A stretch of DNA of 44,071 nt from Gammaproteobacteria bacterium (GTDB lineage: Bacteria > Pseudomonadota > Gammaproteobacteria > Pseudomonadales > Azotimanducaceae), in assembly GCA_009846005.1 (NCBI GenBank), contig VXYL01000004.1, positions 1 to 44,071 of the forward strand, read 5' to 3'. The notes under the pieces were generated by a model that had not been told where the DNA came from, searched no databases, and was given only the letters and a program-made list of their open reading frames with translations. Below are positions 17,238 through 24,643 of this stretch, one piece after another. Positions within the stretch are counted from its first letter, which is position 1. Every line of letters starts with the position of its first letter. The translations under genes and the position numbers were made by a program.

Positions 17238-19408
17238 GGGAAGTTCCTAGGGTTCGTGGTGGAGCGGAGTGCTGGTCGATGTGCGAGGCCAGTTTCCGGG
17301 GGGATCGGCGTCGGTGTCCGAAGGCTTTCCAGCCGGCGGATGAAGGGAATCCCGAACCGATCATCGTCACGCAGGCGCTCGGCAGCGGCGAGCGCGGCGG
17401 CCCGGTCCGGATAAACGCCCTCGAGCAAGGCGAAACCCGCCGCCGCCGCGCCGTGCCGGGCGACGCCCATCATGTGCTGCAGCCCGTGCGCCTGCACGAA
17501 GGCCTCAAGCCTGTCGGCGCTCGACAGCGCAATGACCTGCACCGCGTAGTGATCGGCCGGGTAGGCGCCGACGCCGATGTAGCCCAGCCGGTCCAGCGAT
17601 TCGGCTCCGTTGTCGGAGGACGGCGAGCGGACATTCCGCGGCGACTCTTGCGCCGGCAGGTCCGATGACGGCTCCGGTGCGTCGGTTTCTTCAACGGGCC
17701 CGGATACCGGCACCGGTGCCTGCGGTGCTGGATCCGGATTCGCCGCTGCGCTCACGGCCGTCACGGCATCCGCGCTGTCGAGCGCTTCGCCCTCGAAGCC
17801 GGTGTTTATCGAGTACGAGATTCCTGCGCGCAGGATCGTCGGCGTGATCAGGAAGTAGCGCGCCACCGACTGGTCCCGATCGGCGCGCGTCGACAGCAGC
17901 CGGCCGACGAGGGGAATCCGGCCGACCACGGGAATCCGCTGCCGGAAGCGGGTCTGTTCCCGGACCGTGTAACCGCCGATCAGAAGACTGCCGCCTTCGC
18001 GAACCACCGCGCGGGTCCGGATGACATTCTGCGAGACCTCCGGAACACCGGTTACCGCCAAGTCCGCGCCCCCGCGGCTGCCGTCCTCGATATGGATCGC
18101 GAGCTGCACCAGCCGGTGATCGCCGCCGTAGACGATGTGCGGGCGGATGCGTACCACCCACCCGTAAGACACCGGTGCGAGGTCGACGGCCTCGGCGTCG
18201 TTGCCGCCCAAGCGTACGTAGAAGGTTCGATTGTTGCGGAACGACGCCTCGTGGTTGTCGAGCGTCGTCACCGACGGCCGGGTCAGGACGCGGCTCCGCC
18301 CGGCATTGTGCAAGGCGCGGATGCGCACCGCGATTCCCTCCACGTCGAGCGCCTCCTCGTCGTAGCGGATGGCACCGTCGGCGGCGCCGATGTCGAACTC
18401 GAACGGGCCGGAGGCGAACTCGAAGCCGAGTTCCTCGGCCGCCGACGCATCGACGTCGAGCACCGAGACTGCGATCTCGATCTGGTCCACGGGGCGGTCG
18501 AGTTCGGCGATCAGCCGCTCGTAGACCGGCATCCGTGCCGCCAAGTCGCGCACGACGATGGCGTTGAGCCGCGGGTCGCCGAACACGAAGGCCTCGTCGC
18601 CCGCCGCCCGCGCGGCGACGACGGGGCCGACACCGGCGGAGGCCGCAGGGGCGCCGACCACACCAGACCCGCGCAGCTTCGGCACAGCGTCCGCCGCCGC
18701 TCCCACCGCCGTGCTAGCCGCGCCCGACATGTGGCCGACGTTCATCAGCTTTGCGACCATCTCGGCGAGTCCCGCAAGCCCCACCCCGTCCGTGCTCCCG
18801 GTAGATCCGTCCGCGTAGCCGTGCTCGACCTCGAAAATCCGGATCGCGAAGTCAGCTTCCCCGAGCGGCGCCGTCATGTCGCCGGTTCCTGCGAGTCCCT
18901 TGGCCAGTTCCGCCGCCCACTCGACGAAGCGTGGCGGGCCGGAAAGCTGCAAGGCGTTCTCGGCGGGCAGGTGAATCCAGTTAAGTGGCACGCCGCGAAT
19001 GCCGGTCGTCTCGACAGCATCCTGGAAGGCACCGCGGAGGGCGGACGGAAACGGCACCGTCTCGCTGACCGATTCGGTGCCGTCGTATAGGTAGAGCATG
19101 GTCCCGTCGTACACCCAGATCAGCCCGAAACGCGTGTGGACCTCGGCGAGGAAACGTTCGGCGGACGCGACCGGAACTTCACCGTCGGCGACAGCGTTGA
19201 CGGCACCGCTGACGATGACCGGCACGCCCAGCGTAGTACCGAACTCGTAGAGCAATGCGCGTAGCGACTCGTTGTCCGCAACGTAGCCGAACTGCTTGCC
19301 GAGCCAGTCGTCCGAGGCTTGTGTCGGCACCGGCGTCTGCGCGCACACGGTTGCCCAGTAGAGGGCGCCCGCGAGTAGCGAGAGCGCGGTCGGTGTGCCG
19401 CGGCGCAT
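17234..19408 (-). CDS. sctC: T3SS outer-membrane secretin SctC with C-terminal SPOR-like domain
   Basis: A 724-residue secretin. The signal peptide is about residues 1-23 (cleavage after ATVCA). N0/N1 domains follow (ESLRALLYEFGTTLGVPVIV, then SAERFLAEVHTRFGLIW), then a second ring domain (LNAIVVRDLAARMPVYERLI, 281-300) and the beta-barrel secretin core at about 310-530 (VLTRPSVTTLDNHEASF; GGSLLIGGYTVREQTRFRQR). After a Pro/Ser linker (545-615), residues 620-695 read as a SPOR-like domain: YAVQVIALSSADRLEAFV, then GFALLEGVYPDRAAALAAAE. SPOR domains bind glycan strands of peptidoglycan, so the fusion could anchor the secretin. The usual C-terminal pilotin-binding segment is replaced. ATG at 19408; its stop overlaps sctB. 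Confidence 0.92.
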   Translation of the reverse strand: MRRGTPTALSLLAGALYWATVCAQTPVPTQASDDWLGKQFGYVADNESLRALLYEFGTTLGVPVIVSGAVNAVADGEVPVASAERFLAEVHTRFGLIWVYDGTMLYLYDGTESVSETVPFPSALRGAFQDAVETTGIRGVPLNWIHLPAENALQLSGPPRFVEWAAELAKGLAGTGDMTAPLGEADFAIRIFEVEHGYADGSTGSTDGVGLAGLAEMVAKLMNVGHMSGAASTAVGAAADAVPKLRGSGVVGAPAASAGVGPVVAARAAGDEAFVFGDPRLNAIVVRDLAARMPVYERLIAELDRPVDQIEIAVSVLDVDASAAEELGFEFASGPFEFDIGAADGAIRYDEEALDVEGIAVRIRALHNAGRSRVLTRPSVTTLDNHEASFRNNRTFYVRLGGNDAEAVDLAPVSYGWVVRIRPHIVYGGDHRLVQLAIHIEDGSRGGADLAVTGVPEVSQNVIRTRAVVREGGSLLIGGYTVREQTRFRQRIPVVGRIPLVGRLLSTRADRDQSVARYFLITPTILRAGISYSINTGFEGEALDSADAVTAVSAAANPDPAPQAPVPVSGPVEETDAPEPSSDLPAQESPRNVRSPSSDNGAESLDRLGYIGVGAYPADHYAVQVIALSSADRLEAFVQAHGLQHMMGVARHGAAAAGFALLEGVYPDRAAALAAAERLRDDDRFGIPFIRRLESLRTPTPIPPETGLAHRPALRSTTNPRNFP

Positions 19409-19444
19409 CGGCCCACAGACCTCAGCGGCACCGCCGCCGGCCTC

Positions 19445-19684
19445 TCATCGGTGGAAATGGTACCAAGCGCTGACCAGAACTCGGCGCGCTGACTCGAGCC
19501 CCGTCTTGAGGGTGGCGAGCCGCGTGTATTCCGCCGGCGGCGCGCCGCGGCGCATCGCGGCGTCTACCGTGGCGAGTTGCTCGTCGATGTCCGCCTCGAC
19601 CGAGGACCGCAACTCACCGTCGGCGTCCTCCTTAAGGCGCACCTCGATATCCATGACGATCCGCTCTTCCTCCGAATTTGGCAC
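19445..19684 (-). CDS. YscE-like needle co-chaperone
   Basis: A 79-residue helical hairpin protein. The core IDEQLATVDAAMRRGAPPAE, then Tyr and, after a short gap, GLESARRVL follows the pattern of YscE/SsaE-type proteins, which with a YscG-type TPR protein hold needle monomers in the cytoplasm. The GTG at 19684 is chosen because GGGGAGG lies 6 bases upstream; a GTG at 19720 and an ATG at 19654 have no usable ribosome site. The predicted partner, sctG, and the needle gene sctF are in a different operon 13 kb away. Remote similarity, so moderate confidence. Confidence 0.65.
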   Translation of the reverse strand: MPNSEEERIVMDIEVRLKEDADGELRSSVEADIDEQLATVDAAMRRGAPPAEYTRLATLKTGLESARRVLVSAWYHFHR

Positions 19685-19720
19685 TTGTGGCCTCCCCAGT
19701 TGTCGCACTTCGTTGTTCAC

Positions 19721-20191
19721 CTAGACGCGGACGATGCCTGGTGCCGGCGTTTCCGGCTCATCGCCGCCGCGCGCCGTGCCGGTGGTCTCGTACTGTCCGC
19801 GCCGAATCTGCTCCGCCCACCGCTCCACGGCGTTCACGAAATCCTCGACCAGCGCCTCCAGGCGCCCTAGGCGGAGCGTCTCGAGCCGCTCCGCCCGGAT
19901 CAGCACGATGCCGCCGGAACGCGGATCAAGACTAAAGGTCGACCCGGCGGTGCCTTCGAGCGCGTAGTTGGCGCGCAGCAGCGCCGGGTAGGCGACCGCA
20001 GTGTCGGCTTCGGCAACCGTGCCGACGAGGGAGTACACGTACAGGCTCTCGTCGTCGGGACCGAGCTGGAAGCTCACGGCAACGTCGTCGAACATCATGT
20101 TGCAGCGCAACTCCGCGTCGGGCTTCAAGTCGGGGATGCCGACCACGGCGCCGAACTCCGCCAGCAGGCTCGTCATGGTAGCCAAGGACAT
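19721..20191 (-). CDS. CesT-family T3SS chaperone
   Basis: A 156-residue acidic protein with the helix-strand-strand pattern of class I (CesT/SycE-type) chaperones: an N-terminal helix (MTSLLAEFGAVVGIPDL), a beta sheet (RCNMMFDDVAVSFQLG, ESLYVYSLVGTV), then YPALLRANYALEGTAGSTFS. C-terminal helix from about residue 110. Such chaperones dimerise and hand effectors to SctN. The substrate cannot be told; it lies between the LcrH-type chaperone and yscE-like genes, with no effector-like gene adjacent. The ATG at 20191 is preferred to one 36 bases upstream because it begins the family helix. Confidence 0.8.
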   Translation of the reverse strand: MSLATMTSLLAEFGAVVGIPDLKPDAELRCNMMFDDVAVSFQLGPDDESLYVYSLVGTVAEADTAVAYPALLRANYALEGTAGSTFSLDPRSGGIVLIRAERLETLRLGRLEALVEDFVNAVERWAEQIRRGQYETTGTARGGDEPETPAPGIVRV

Positions 20192-20243
20192 GGTTCCACC
20201 TAGCTCCGAATGCAAGGAAAACGCCAACGGATACTCAGCACCA

Positions 20244-20798
20244 TCACGACCCGCCCGCCGCGGAGTCGATGGCCGCTGCCAGGACCGCGACCCGGCCCAG
20301 TACGCGCTGTTGAGCCTCCGGTGCGACAGCCTCGTCGCAAATCAGCCGCACGGCATCGAGCGCTTTGCGCGCCCCGTCGAGGGCACCGGTGGCCAAGTAG
20401 CACTCGGCCGCGCGCAGCGGCGGCTCCGGGTTGGTTGCGTCAAGCACCGCTGCGACGGCGTACGCAGCCACCGCCTGGTCGTGGCCGCCCGTCATGTGCA
20501 GACAGGCCCCGAGGCCCATCCAAAAGCGGCCATCGGTGTGATCATTCTCCGCAAGGAAGTGGAACAGCTTCGCCGCGTCCTCGTACTTGCCCTGCCGGTA
20601 GGCGTTGTGCGCGAACGCGTAGACCGCCTCCATTTCGTCGTTGGTATAGCCCCGCACGTCCGCGAGGGTCGCCCCCGACCCCAGACACCGTCTGGCCAGT
20701 TCCTCCACCGTGGCGAGTTGACCGTCGGTCAGCCCGTCAAGCACGGCCAGCGCATCGGTATCCGGGGTGGTCGCCCCGGGCGTCGTTGGTGTCACCAT
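20244..20798 (-). CDS. LcrH/SycD-type translocator chaperone (copy 1)
   Basis: A 184-residue TPR protein of the class II chaperone family, which keeps hydrophobic translocators soluble before secretion. After an N-terminal helix region come three TPR repeats between about residues 57 and 160 (AVYAFAHNAYRQGKYEDAAK, FWMGLGACLHMTGGHDQAVA, PPLRAAECYLATGALDGARK). ATG at 20798 overlaps the stop of the upstream tip-like gene, so the two are probably coupled. A second, shorter paralogue is at 22803-23264 next to sctE. The likely client of this copy is SctB or the adjacent tip-like protein. Confidence 0.85.
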   Translation of the reverse strand: MVTPTTPGATTPDTDALAVLDGLTDGQLATVEELARRCLGSGATLADVRGYTNDEMEAVYAFAHNAYRQGKYEDAAKLFHFLAENDHTDGRFWMGLGACLHMTGGHDQAVAAYAVAAVLDATNPEPPLRAAECYLATGALDGARKALDAVRLICDEAVAPEAQQRVLGRVAVLAAAIDSAAGGS

Positions 20799-21505
20799 CG
20801 CGACACCAGATTCTTGAGTGTGTCGTGGCTTTTGTCTGCCATGCTGTTCGCCCCCTCGAGCGCTTCGTTCATCGAGTTCACGACGCTCTTGAATCGGGTC
20901 ATGAACAGGTTGTTGCCGTCGTTCTGCTGGTCGATGTAGTTGTTGACCTCCTCCTTGAGCGAGTCGAGGTCGTCCCTTCGGATGCAGGTCACGTCGGCAA
21001 TCTGGTGCCGACCGTGGACATTTTTGCCGCCGGCGTGGCTGATCGTAAAGGAGCCGCCGCTGCCTTTGCCGTCATTGTCGAAACCGTAGTAGTCGCGAAC
21101 CGACGGCGGGAGCCGGGAAACGCCGCTGCCGTAGTAGACCACCCGATTCTTGTACTCGCTCGGCGAGCAGCCGACGTCCTGCTTGAGGAAGCGGACCATG
21201 TCCGGCGTCACCGGCATCCGCCCGTGGTAGCTCTTTGCCTCGTCGCTGAACTTCCCGAGGCCGATCAGGTCGGTCAGGAACTGGCGCGCCGCCTTGATTC
21301 GGTCGAGGTGCTGCTGGGCCATCTCGGTACGATCGGCGCCGACCTTCTTCATCACCGCGGTACGGTGCAGCATGACCAATTCCGCGGCGTCCGCCGGGGA
21401 CAGTGTTACGCCGCCGACCGTGACCATTCCTTCCTCTTCGACTGCTGAGCCGCCGCGCACCATGGGGCCGGGCGCCACGCCCGCTGTCGGGCCTATTTCG
21501 CCCAT
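20792..21505 (-). CDS. Putative hydrophilic translocator / needle-tip protein (SctA-like, copy 1)
   Basis: A 237-residue soluble protein without signal peptide or membrane segment. It sits between the translocator sctE and an LcrH chaperone, where needle-tip or EspA-like proteins occur. The C-terminus (residues 180-237) is a helix-rich tail (LDSLKEEVNNYIDQQ, then LFMTRFKSVVN) of the kind that packs in the needle. It is paralogous to the protein at 23382-23984: residues 180-219 align without gaps to that protein's 141-180 with 16 of 40 identical. Start ATG at 21505 has AGGAGG 6 bases upstream, ruling out a longer frame that would overlap sctE. Alternative: a T3SS substrate of unknown role. Confidence 0.6.
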   Translation of the reverse strand: MGEIGPTAGVAPGPMVRGGSAVEEEGMVTVGGVTLSPADAAELVMLHRTAVMKKVGADRTEMAQQHLDRIKAARQFLTDLIGLGKFSDEAKSYHGRMPVTPDMVRFLKQDVGCSPSEYKNRVVYYGSGVSRLPPSVRDYYGFDNDGKGSGGSFTISHAGGKNVHGRHQIADVTCIRRDDLDSLKEEVNNYIDQQNDGNNLFMTRFKSVVNSMNEALEGANSMADKSHDTLKNLVSRW

Positions 21506-21542
21506 TCCTCTCCTCCTCGCGACGCTTTCGCCCGCGACCGCA

Positions 21543-22748
21543 TCAGATGGTCCGCCGGATGTGCATCTCGGTATCGCGCGACTCGTCAATGGTGCCGATC
21601 ACCATAGTCGCCGCGTTCTGCATTTCCTCGATAAGCTTGCGGATCCGCCGCAGGTCCTCGAGGGTGACCTCCTGCGCCTCGGCGAGCTCCGCCCTTTCGT
21701 CCTGAGTATCGGCACGCGCCGTGGCGGCTTGGTAGCGAAAGTCCGACGTCGCGATCTGCGCCGAACCGCCGCCCGCCTGGGGCACCGCCTGGGCGATCAC
21801 GGCCGCGGACCGCACGCGGTTCGCAACCTGTACCAACCGCCCCGAGCGCTGCGTGGCGGACGCAACGCTGTCCGTCGCCGTCGACGTTTGCTCGCCCGCC
21901 CCAGCTGCGGATTCCGCCGCCGTGCCGCTGGCCTCGGCTCCCGCCACGGATGCATCCGTCGTCGCCTCGACGCTGGCCGCCGCGACCTCCCCCGCAGCGG
22001 CACCGGCTTCGGCACCCGTGGTTCCGACTTCGGCCCCTGCAGCACCCGCCTCGGCGCCGGCTGCGGCGACGTTCGCCACCCCCGACGCGACGCCACCGGC
22101 TGCCGCGCCACCGCTTAAGATGCATGCGCCGATGTTCACCACCAGCATGGCTGCCGCGAGGCCGATCTGCACGCCCATGGCGCCTTTCTCGTCGAGGTTC
22201 ATGGCCCCGATCGCCTTGTCCGTGGCACCGGTCTGTTGACAGATCATGAGCGCCGTCATGGCGGTTGCAGCAACCGCCAAGGGCACCGCGGCTGCGCCGC
22301 CGGACACCACGGCGACCACACCGACAGCGATCCACGCCAAGCCGACTCCGATCCAGCCGAACGCCATGCCGACCTTGGCCCCGACGCCCCCCTTGTGCTC
22401 GGCTTCGTGCATCTTCTTGATCTTGTCCATGATCTCTTCGTGTTTCTTCTGGCGCTCGGTCTGCTTGTCGTCGATCCGCGTCTCCGCCGTCTTGATCTGG
22501 TCCTGGCCCTGCTTCTCCTGGACGGCATAGAGAAGCGTCATCATGACGTCCGCGTCCATGTTCCGCGGCAACGCAAGGACCGGTACCGACGCGTTCCCGA
22601 CCCCGGTCGTGAACGTCAGCATTTCCTCGCCCGGATCCTGCCCCGGCACGACGGCCACCTCCGCGCCGACGCGACCGACTGGCGCTTGCCCGGTGCGCTG
22701 GTTCGGTACCGGCACCGGGTTCGTGCCCGGGCCTATGCTATCCACCAT
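21543..22748 (-). CDS. sctE: T3SS major translocator SctE (YopB-like)
   Basis: A 401-residue secreted protein with two hydrophobic regions (about 126-170, FGWIGVGLAWIAVGVVAVV, and 190-225, IGLAAAMLVVNIGACIL). A charged coiled coil (83-118) precedes the first and a helical tail (345-401) ends it. That is the architecture of YopB/IpaB-type pore proteins, which insert into host membranes. Between the second hydrophobic region and residue 300 lies a Gly/Ala/Glu-rich stretch containing tandem GAEAGAAGAEVGTTG-like repeats (231-255). The ATG at 22748 has GGGGGAG 3 bases upstream. Flanked by an LcrH chaperone upstream and a tip-like protein downstream. Confidence 0.85.
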   Translation of the reverse strand: MVDSIGPGTNPVPVPNQRTGQAPVGRVGAEVAVVPGQDPGEEMLTFTTGVGNASVPVLALPRNMDADVMMTLLYAVQEKQGQDQIKTAETRIDDKQTERQKKHEEIMDKIKKMHEAEHKGGVGAKVGMAFGWIGVGLAWIAVGVVAVVSGGAAAVPLAVAATAMTALMICQQTGATDKAIGAMNLDEKGAMGVQIGLAAAMLVVNIGACILSGGAAAGGVASGVANVAAAGAEAGAAGAEVGTTGAEAGAAAGEVAAASVEATTDASVAGAEASGTAAESAAGAGEQTSTATDSVASATQRSGRLVQVANRVRSAAVIAQAVPQAGGGSAQIATSDFRYQAATARADTQDERAELAEAQEVTLEDLRRIRKLIEEMQNAATMVIGTIDESRDTEMHIRRTI

Positions 22749-22802
22749 GCTCTCCCCCTTCCGTTGCTTTTTGCTTGGCTGTGGACCCTCGCGGTTGCCC
22801 GG

Positions 22803-23264
22803 CTAACCCTGTTCGCCTGCGGACACGCGTTCCAGACGGTCCGCGAGAACCCGGACTTTGGCGGCGGACGCGTCGTCCAATTCGGCTGCGGCAAGCGGCT
22901 CGAGCGCGACCGCCGCAGCCTCGAACGCCGCTGCGGCGAGCAGGCACTCAACCAACTGCAACTGCAGGGCGACGTCGACTCCGTCGCACTGCCCGACGGC
23001 GAAGGCAAGCGCCTCGGCAGCGCCCGCGTAGTCGCCTAGCGCCTGCCGGCACAGCCCGAGCGCCTGCCAGTTGCGCGGGTCCGCGTGGTCGTAAAGACAA
23101 AGCGCCTCGAAGCTCGGCAACGCCTCGCGGTGATGGCCGTTGGCGTACAGCTCACGGCCGACGCCGTAGATGCTGTCGAGGGCCGCGTCCGGAATGCCCC
23201 GGGCGGCCGCCAGGGTCGGCTTGCCGTCCAGTAGACCCACCAGTCCCTTGACGGTGCTCGCCAT
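22803..23264 (-). CDS. LcrH/SycD-type translocator chaperone (copy 2)
   Basis: A 153-residue TPR protein of the class II T3SS chaperone type. Three TPR units are visible (IYGVGRELYANGHHREALPS, NWQALGLCRQALGDYAGAAE, LQLVECLLAAAAFEAAAVAL). It lies directly upstream of sctE, so SctE is the likely client. Diverged from copy 1, so the duplication is old. Start uncertain: ATG at 23264 has GAGG 8 bases upstream, but a GTG at 23318 after GGGGAGAGG would add 18 residues. The 117-base gap to the preceding gene is one of the longest within this operon. Confidence 0.83.
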   Translation of the reverse strand: MASTVKGLVGLLDGKPTLAAARGIPDAALDSIYGVGRELYANGHHREALPSFEALCLYDHADPRNWQALGLCRQALGDYAGAAEALAFAVGQCDGVDVALQLQLVECLLAAAAFEAAAVALEPLAAAELDDASAAKVRVLADRLERVSAGEQG

Positions 23265-23381
23265 CGTCGCCACCTCGTCCCCGCCGGACTGTGTTTGCGC
23301 CGCACTTGATTCGTCCACCACGCCTCTCCCCACGCGTTTCGCCCGCCACACCGCGACGGCGTGCACGGTCCTCTGCACGCC

Positions 23382-23984
23382 CTAACGCGACATGTTGTTG
23401 GTGATAGTCTGCATGAGTTGCTTGAGATCCTGCAACAACCCGTCTGCCGCGGCCAATGCCTCCTGCGATTTGTTCACCGTGGTCTTGAGGTCGAGCATCT
23501 TGAGCTCGTTGGTGCTGCTCAGCTGGTCCACGCGGCTGGTGAACTTGCTCTCGAGGCTGTCAAGCTTCGCACCGTCCGGCGGGTCTCCGATGCTGTCCGT
23601 GTCCACGCCGTTGTCCGTCATCCATTTGGTGAGCGAAGCGCTGGCTGCCGTTGTCGGTTTCTGGAAGGCTTTGCCCGAGGCGCGTGCCTCGCGCACGGCG
23701 TTGAGCCAGTCGTTGGTCTCGTTGATCTGGTTGACCTGGTCCTGCATCGCCTGGGTTTTCTGCGCGGTGCTGTCGCTCAGCGCCAGGTAGCGGTTCTGCA
23801 GCACGACACAGACCGCCTCGAGCGGCGACAGCTTCGTGGGCTTGCCGTCGACCATCATCTCGAAGTGCCCGGCGACGTAGTGGACCTGGTGGTCGTCAGC
23901 GACCGCCGATGCGCCGCCATCGCCCGAGACCGGCGTCGTAGTCTGACCGCCCCCCGCAGGCGGTACCGATGGAACGTCCGACAT
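23382..23984 (-). CDS. Putative needle-tip / hydrophilic translocator protein (SctA-like, copy 2)
   Basis: A 200-residue soluble protein that starts with a disordered Pro/Gly/Ser segment (1-30) and then forms helices, with a long C-terminal helix (LDSLESKFTSRVDQL to the end). Positions and order mirror lcrG-lcrV-lcrH-yopB of Yersinia, so it holds the LcrV slot although it is shorter than LcrV (about 320). It is homologous over most of its length to the protein at 20792-21505: both have an LSP turn before the first helix (residues 52-54 here) and the 40-column tail alignment. Start ATG at 23984 follows GGGGA. It could equally be EspA-like filament protein; sequence cannot separate these. Confidence 0.6.
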   Translation of the reverse strand: MSDVPSVPPAGGGQTTTPVSGDGGASAVADDHQVHYVAGHFEMMVDGKPTKLSPLEAVCVVLQNRYLALSDSTAQKTQAMQDQVNQINETNDWLNAVREARASGKAFQKPTTAASASLTKWMTDNGVDTDSIGDPPDGAKLDSLESKFTSRVDQLSSTNELKMLDLKTTVNKSQEALAAADGLLQDLKQLMQTITNNMSR

Positions 23985-23993
23985 TGCGTTCCC

Positions 23994-24308
23994 CTAGATT
24001 CTAGTCATGCGCCGCGACCTGCGGTGCGGTTTGCGGACGCTGGGCCGTCCGGTGCTGGCCAGCAGCGCAGCGGTCGAGTCGGACATCTCCCGGTCCAGGC
24101 GCGCGAGATCCTCCTCGATCATGGCCCGCAACGCCGGCGAGCACTTGTCGCTGCGCACCAGTTCGCCAAGGACGGTCTCGTCCTCGATGCCCATCTCCTG
24201 GAACATGCGTGCCATCCGTGCAGACGTGTCGTGCGCCTCGGCGATGGTGGACTCCATCTCTCCGATCAGCCCGTCGATGCGCGCCTGTCGGGTTTCGTCT
24301 TCGGTCAT
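23994..24308 (-). CDS. LcrG-like small protein, first gene of the long minus-strand operon
   Basis: A 104-residue charged helical protein. It resembles LcrG/PcrG, the partner of the needle-tip protein, in three ways: size, position directly upstream of a tip-like gene and pattern. The pattern is an N-terminal helix (IGEMESTIAEAHDTSARM), a short FQEMGIEDETVL turn, a middle charged helix, and a basic RKPHRRSRRM tail like the basic C-terminus of LcrG. The identification comes from memory of LcrG sequence and is not proven. GGAG lies 6 bases before the ATG. The stop is 9 bases ahead of the tip-like gene. Confidence 0.5.
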   Translation of the reverse strand: MTEDETRQARIDGLIGEMESTIAEAHDTSARMARMFQEMGIEDETVLGELVRSDKCSPALRAMIEEDLARLDREMSDSTAALLASTGRPSVRKPHRRSRRMTRI

Positions 24309-24643
24309 TTAGAGCTCCTCTCGGCTTGCCCGACTTGCCCGTTTCCGCGGACTCGTCGCAATCGGCCACCGGACGGCATGAGCCGCCACCAATCTCGCGG
24401 TCGAGAACCCGCTCCGGCGTCCAATCGGTGCGCCAAGCATATCGTTTTGCGGCGAAGGCGCAAACAGCACGCGGTCAGCCGCGCGGCAGTGTACACGTCG
24501 CCGGGCGCAGACGTTGACATTCCGCGCATGCCCCTCGACACTACTCCGCACTCGTGCCTCGGGGCGGCCCGTCCATACAGTCCGACGCGGTCGCGCCACG
24601 GTGCCGTACCCGAACCGCTCCGCGAATCAAGGAGACATTGGCG
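24309..24643. promoter_or_regulatory. Divergent promoter region between T3SS units
   Basis: This 335-base gap separates the 19-gene minus-strand operon from the plus-strand sctQ(C)-sctR-sctS-sctD operon. It contains no supported gene; frames open through it are antisense or lack a ribosome site. For the minus strand, the best promoter seen is weak: TTGCGC and TATGCT read on the minus strand at 24458-24463 and 24436-24441 with a 16-base spacer. The plus-strand candidate is listed separately. Confidence 0.5.
24514..24542 (+). promoter_or_regulatory. Candidate sigma-70 promoter for the sctQ(C)-sctR-sctS-sctD operon
   Basis: A consensus -35 hexamer TTGACA (24514-24519) is followed after 17 bases by GACACT (24537-24542), a poor -10 with 3 of 6 matches. 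A weak -10 with a perfect -35 would suit an activated promoter. It would put the transcript start about 95 bases before the TTG start of the SpoA gene. Confidence 0.4.
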
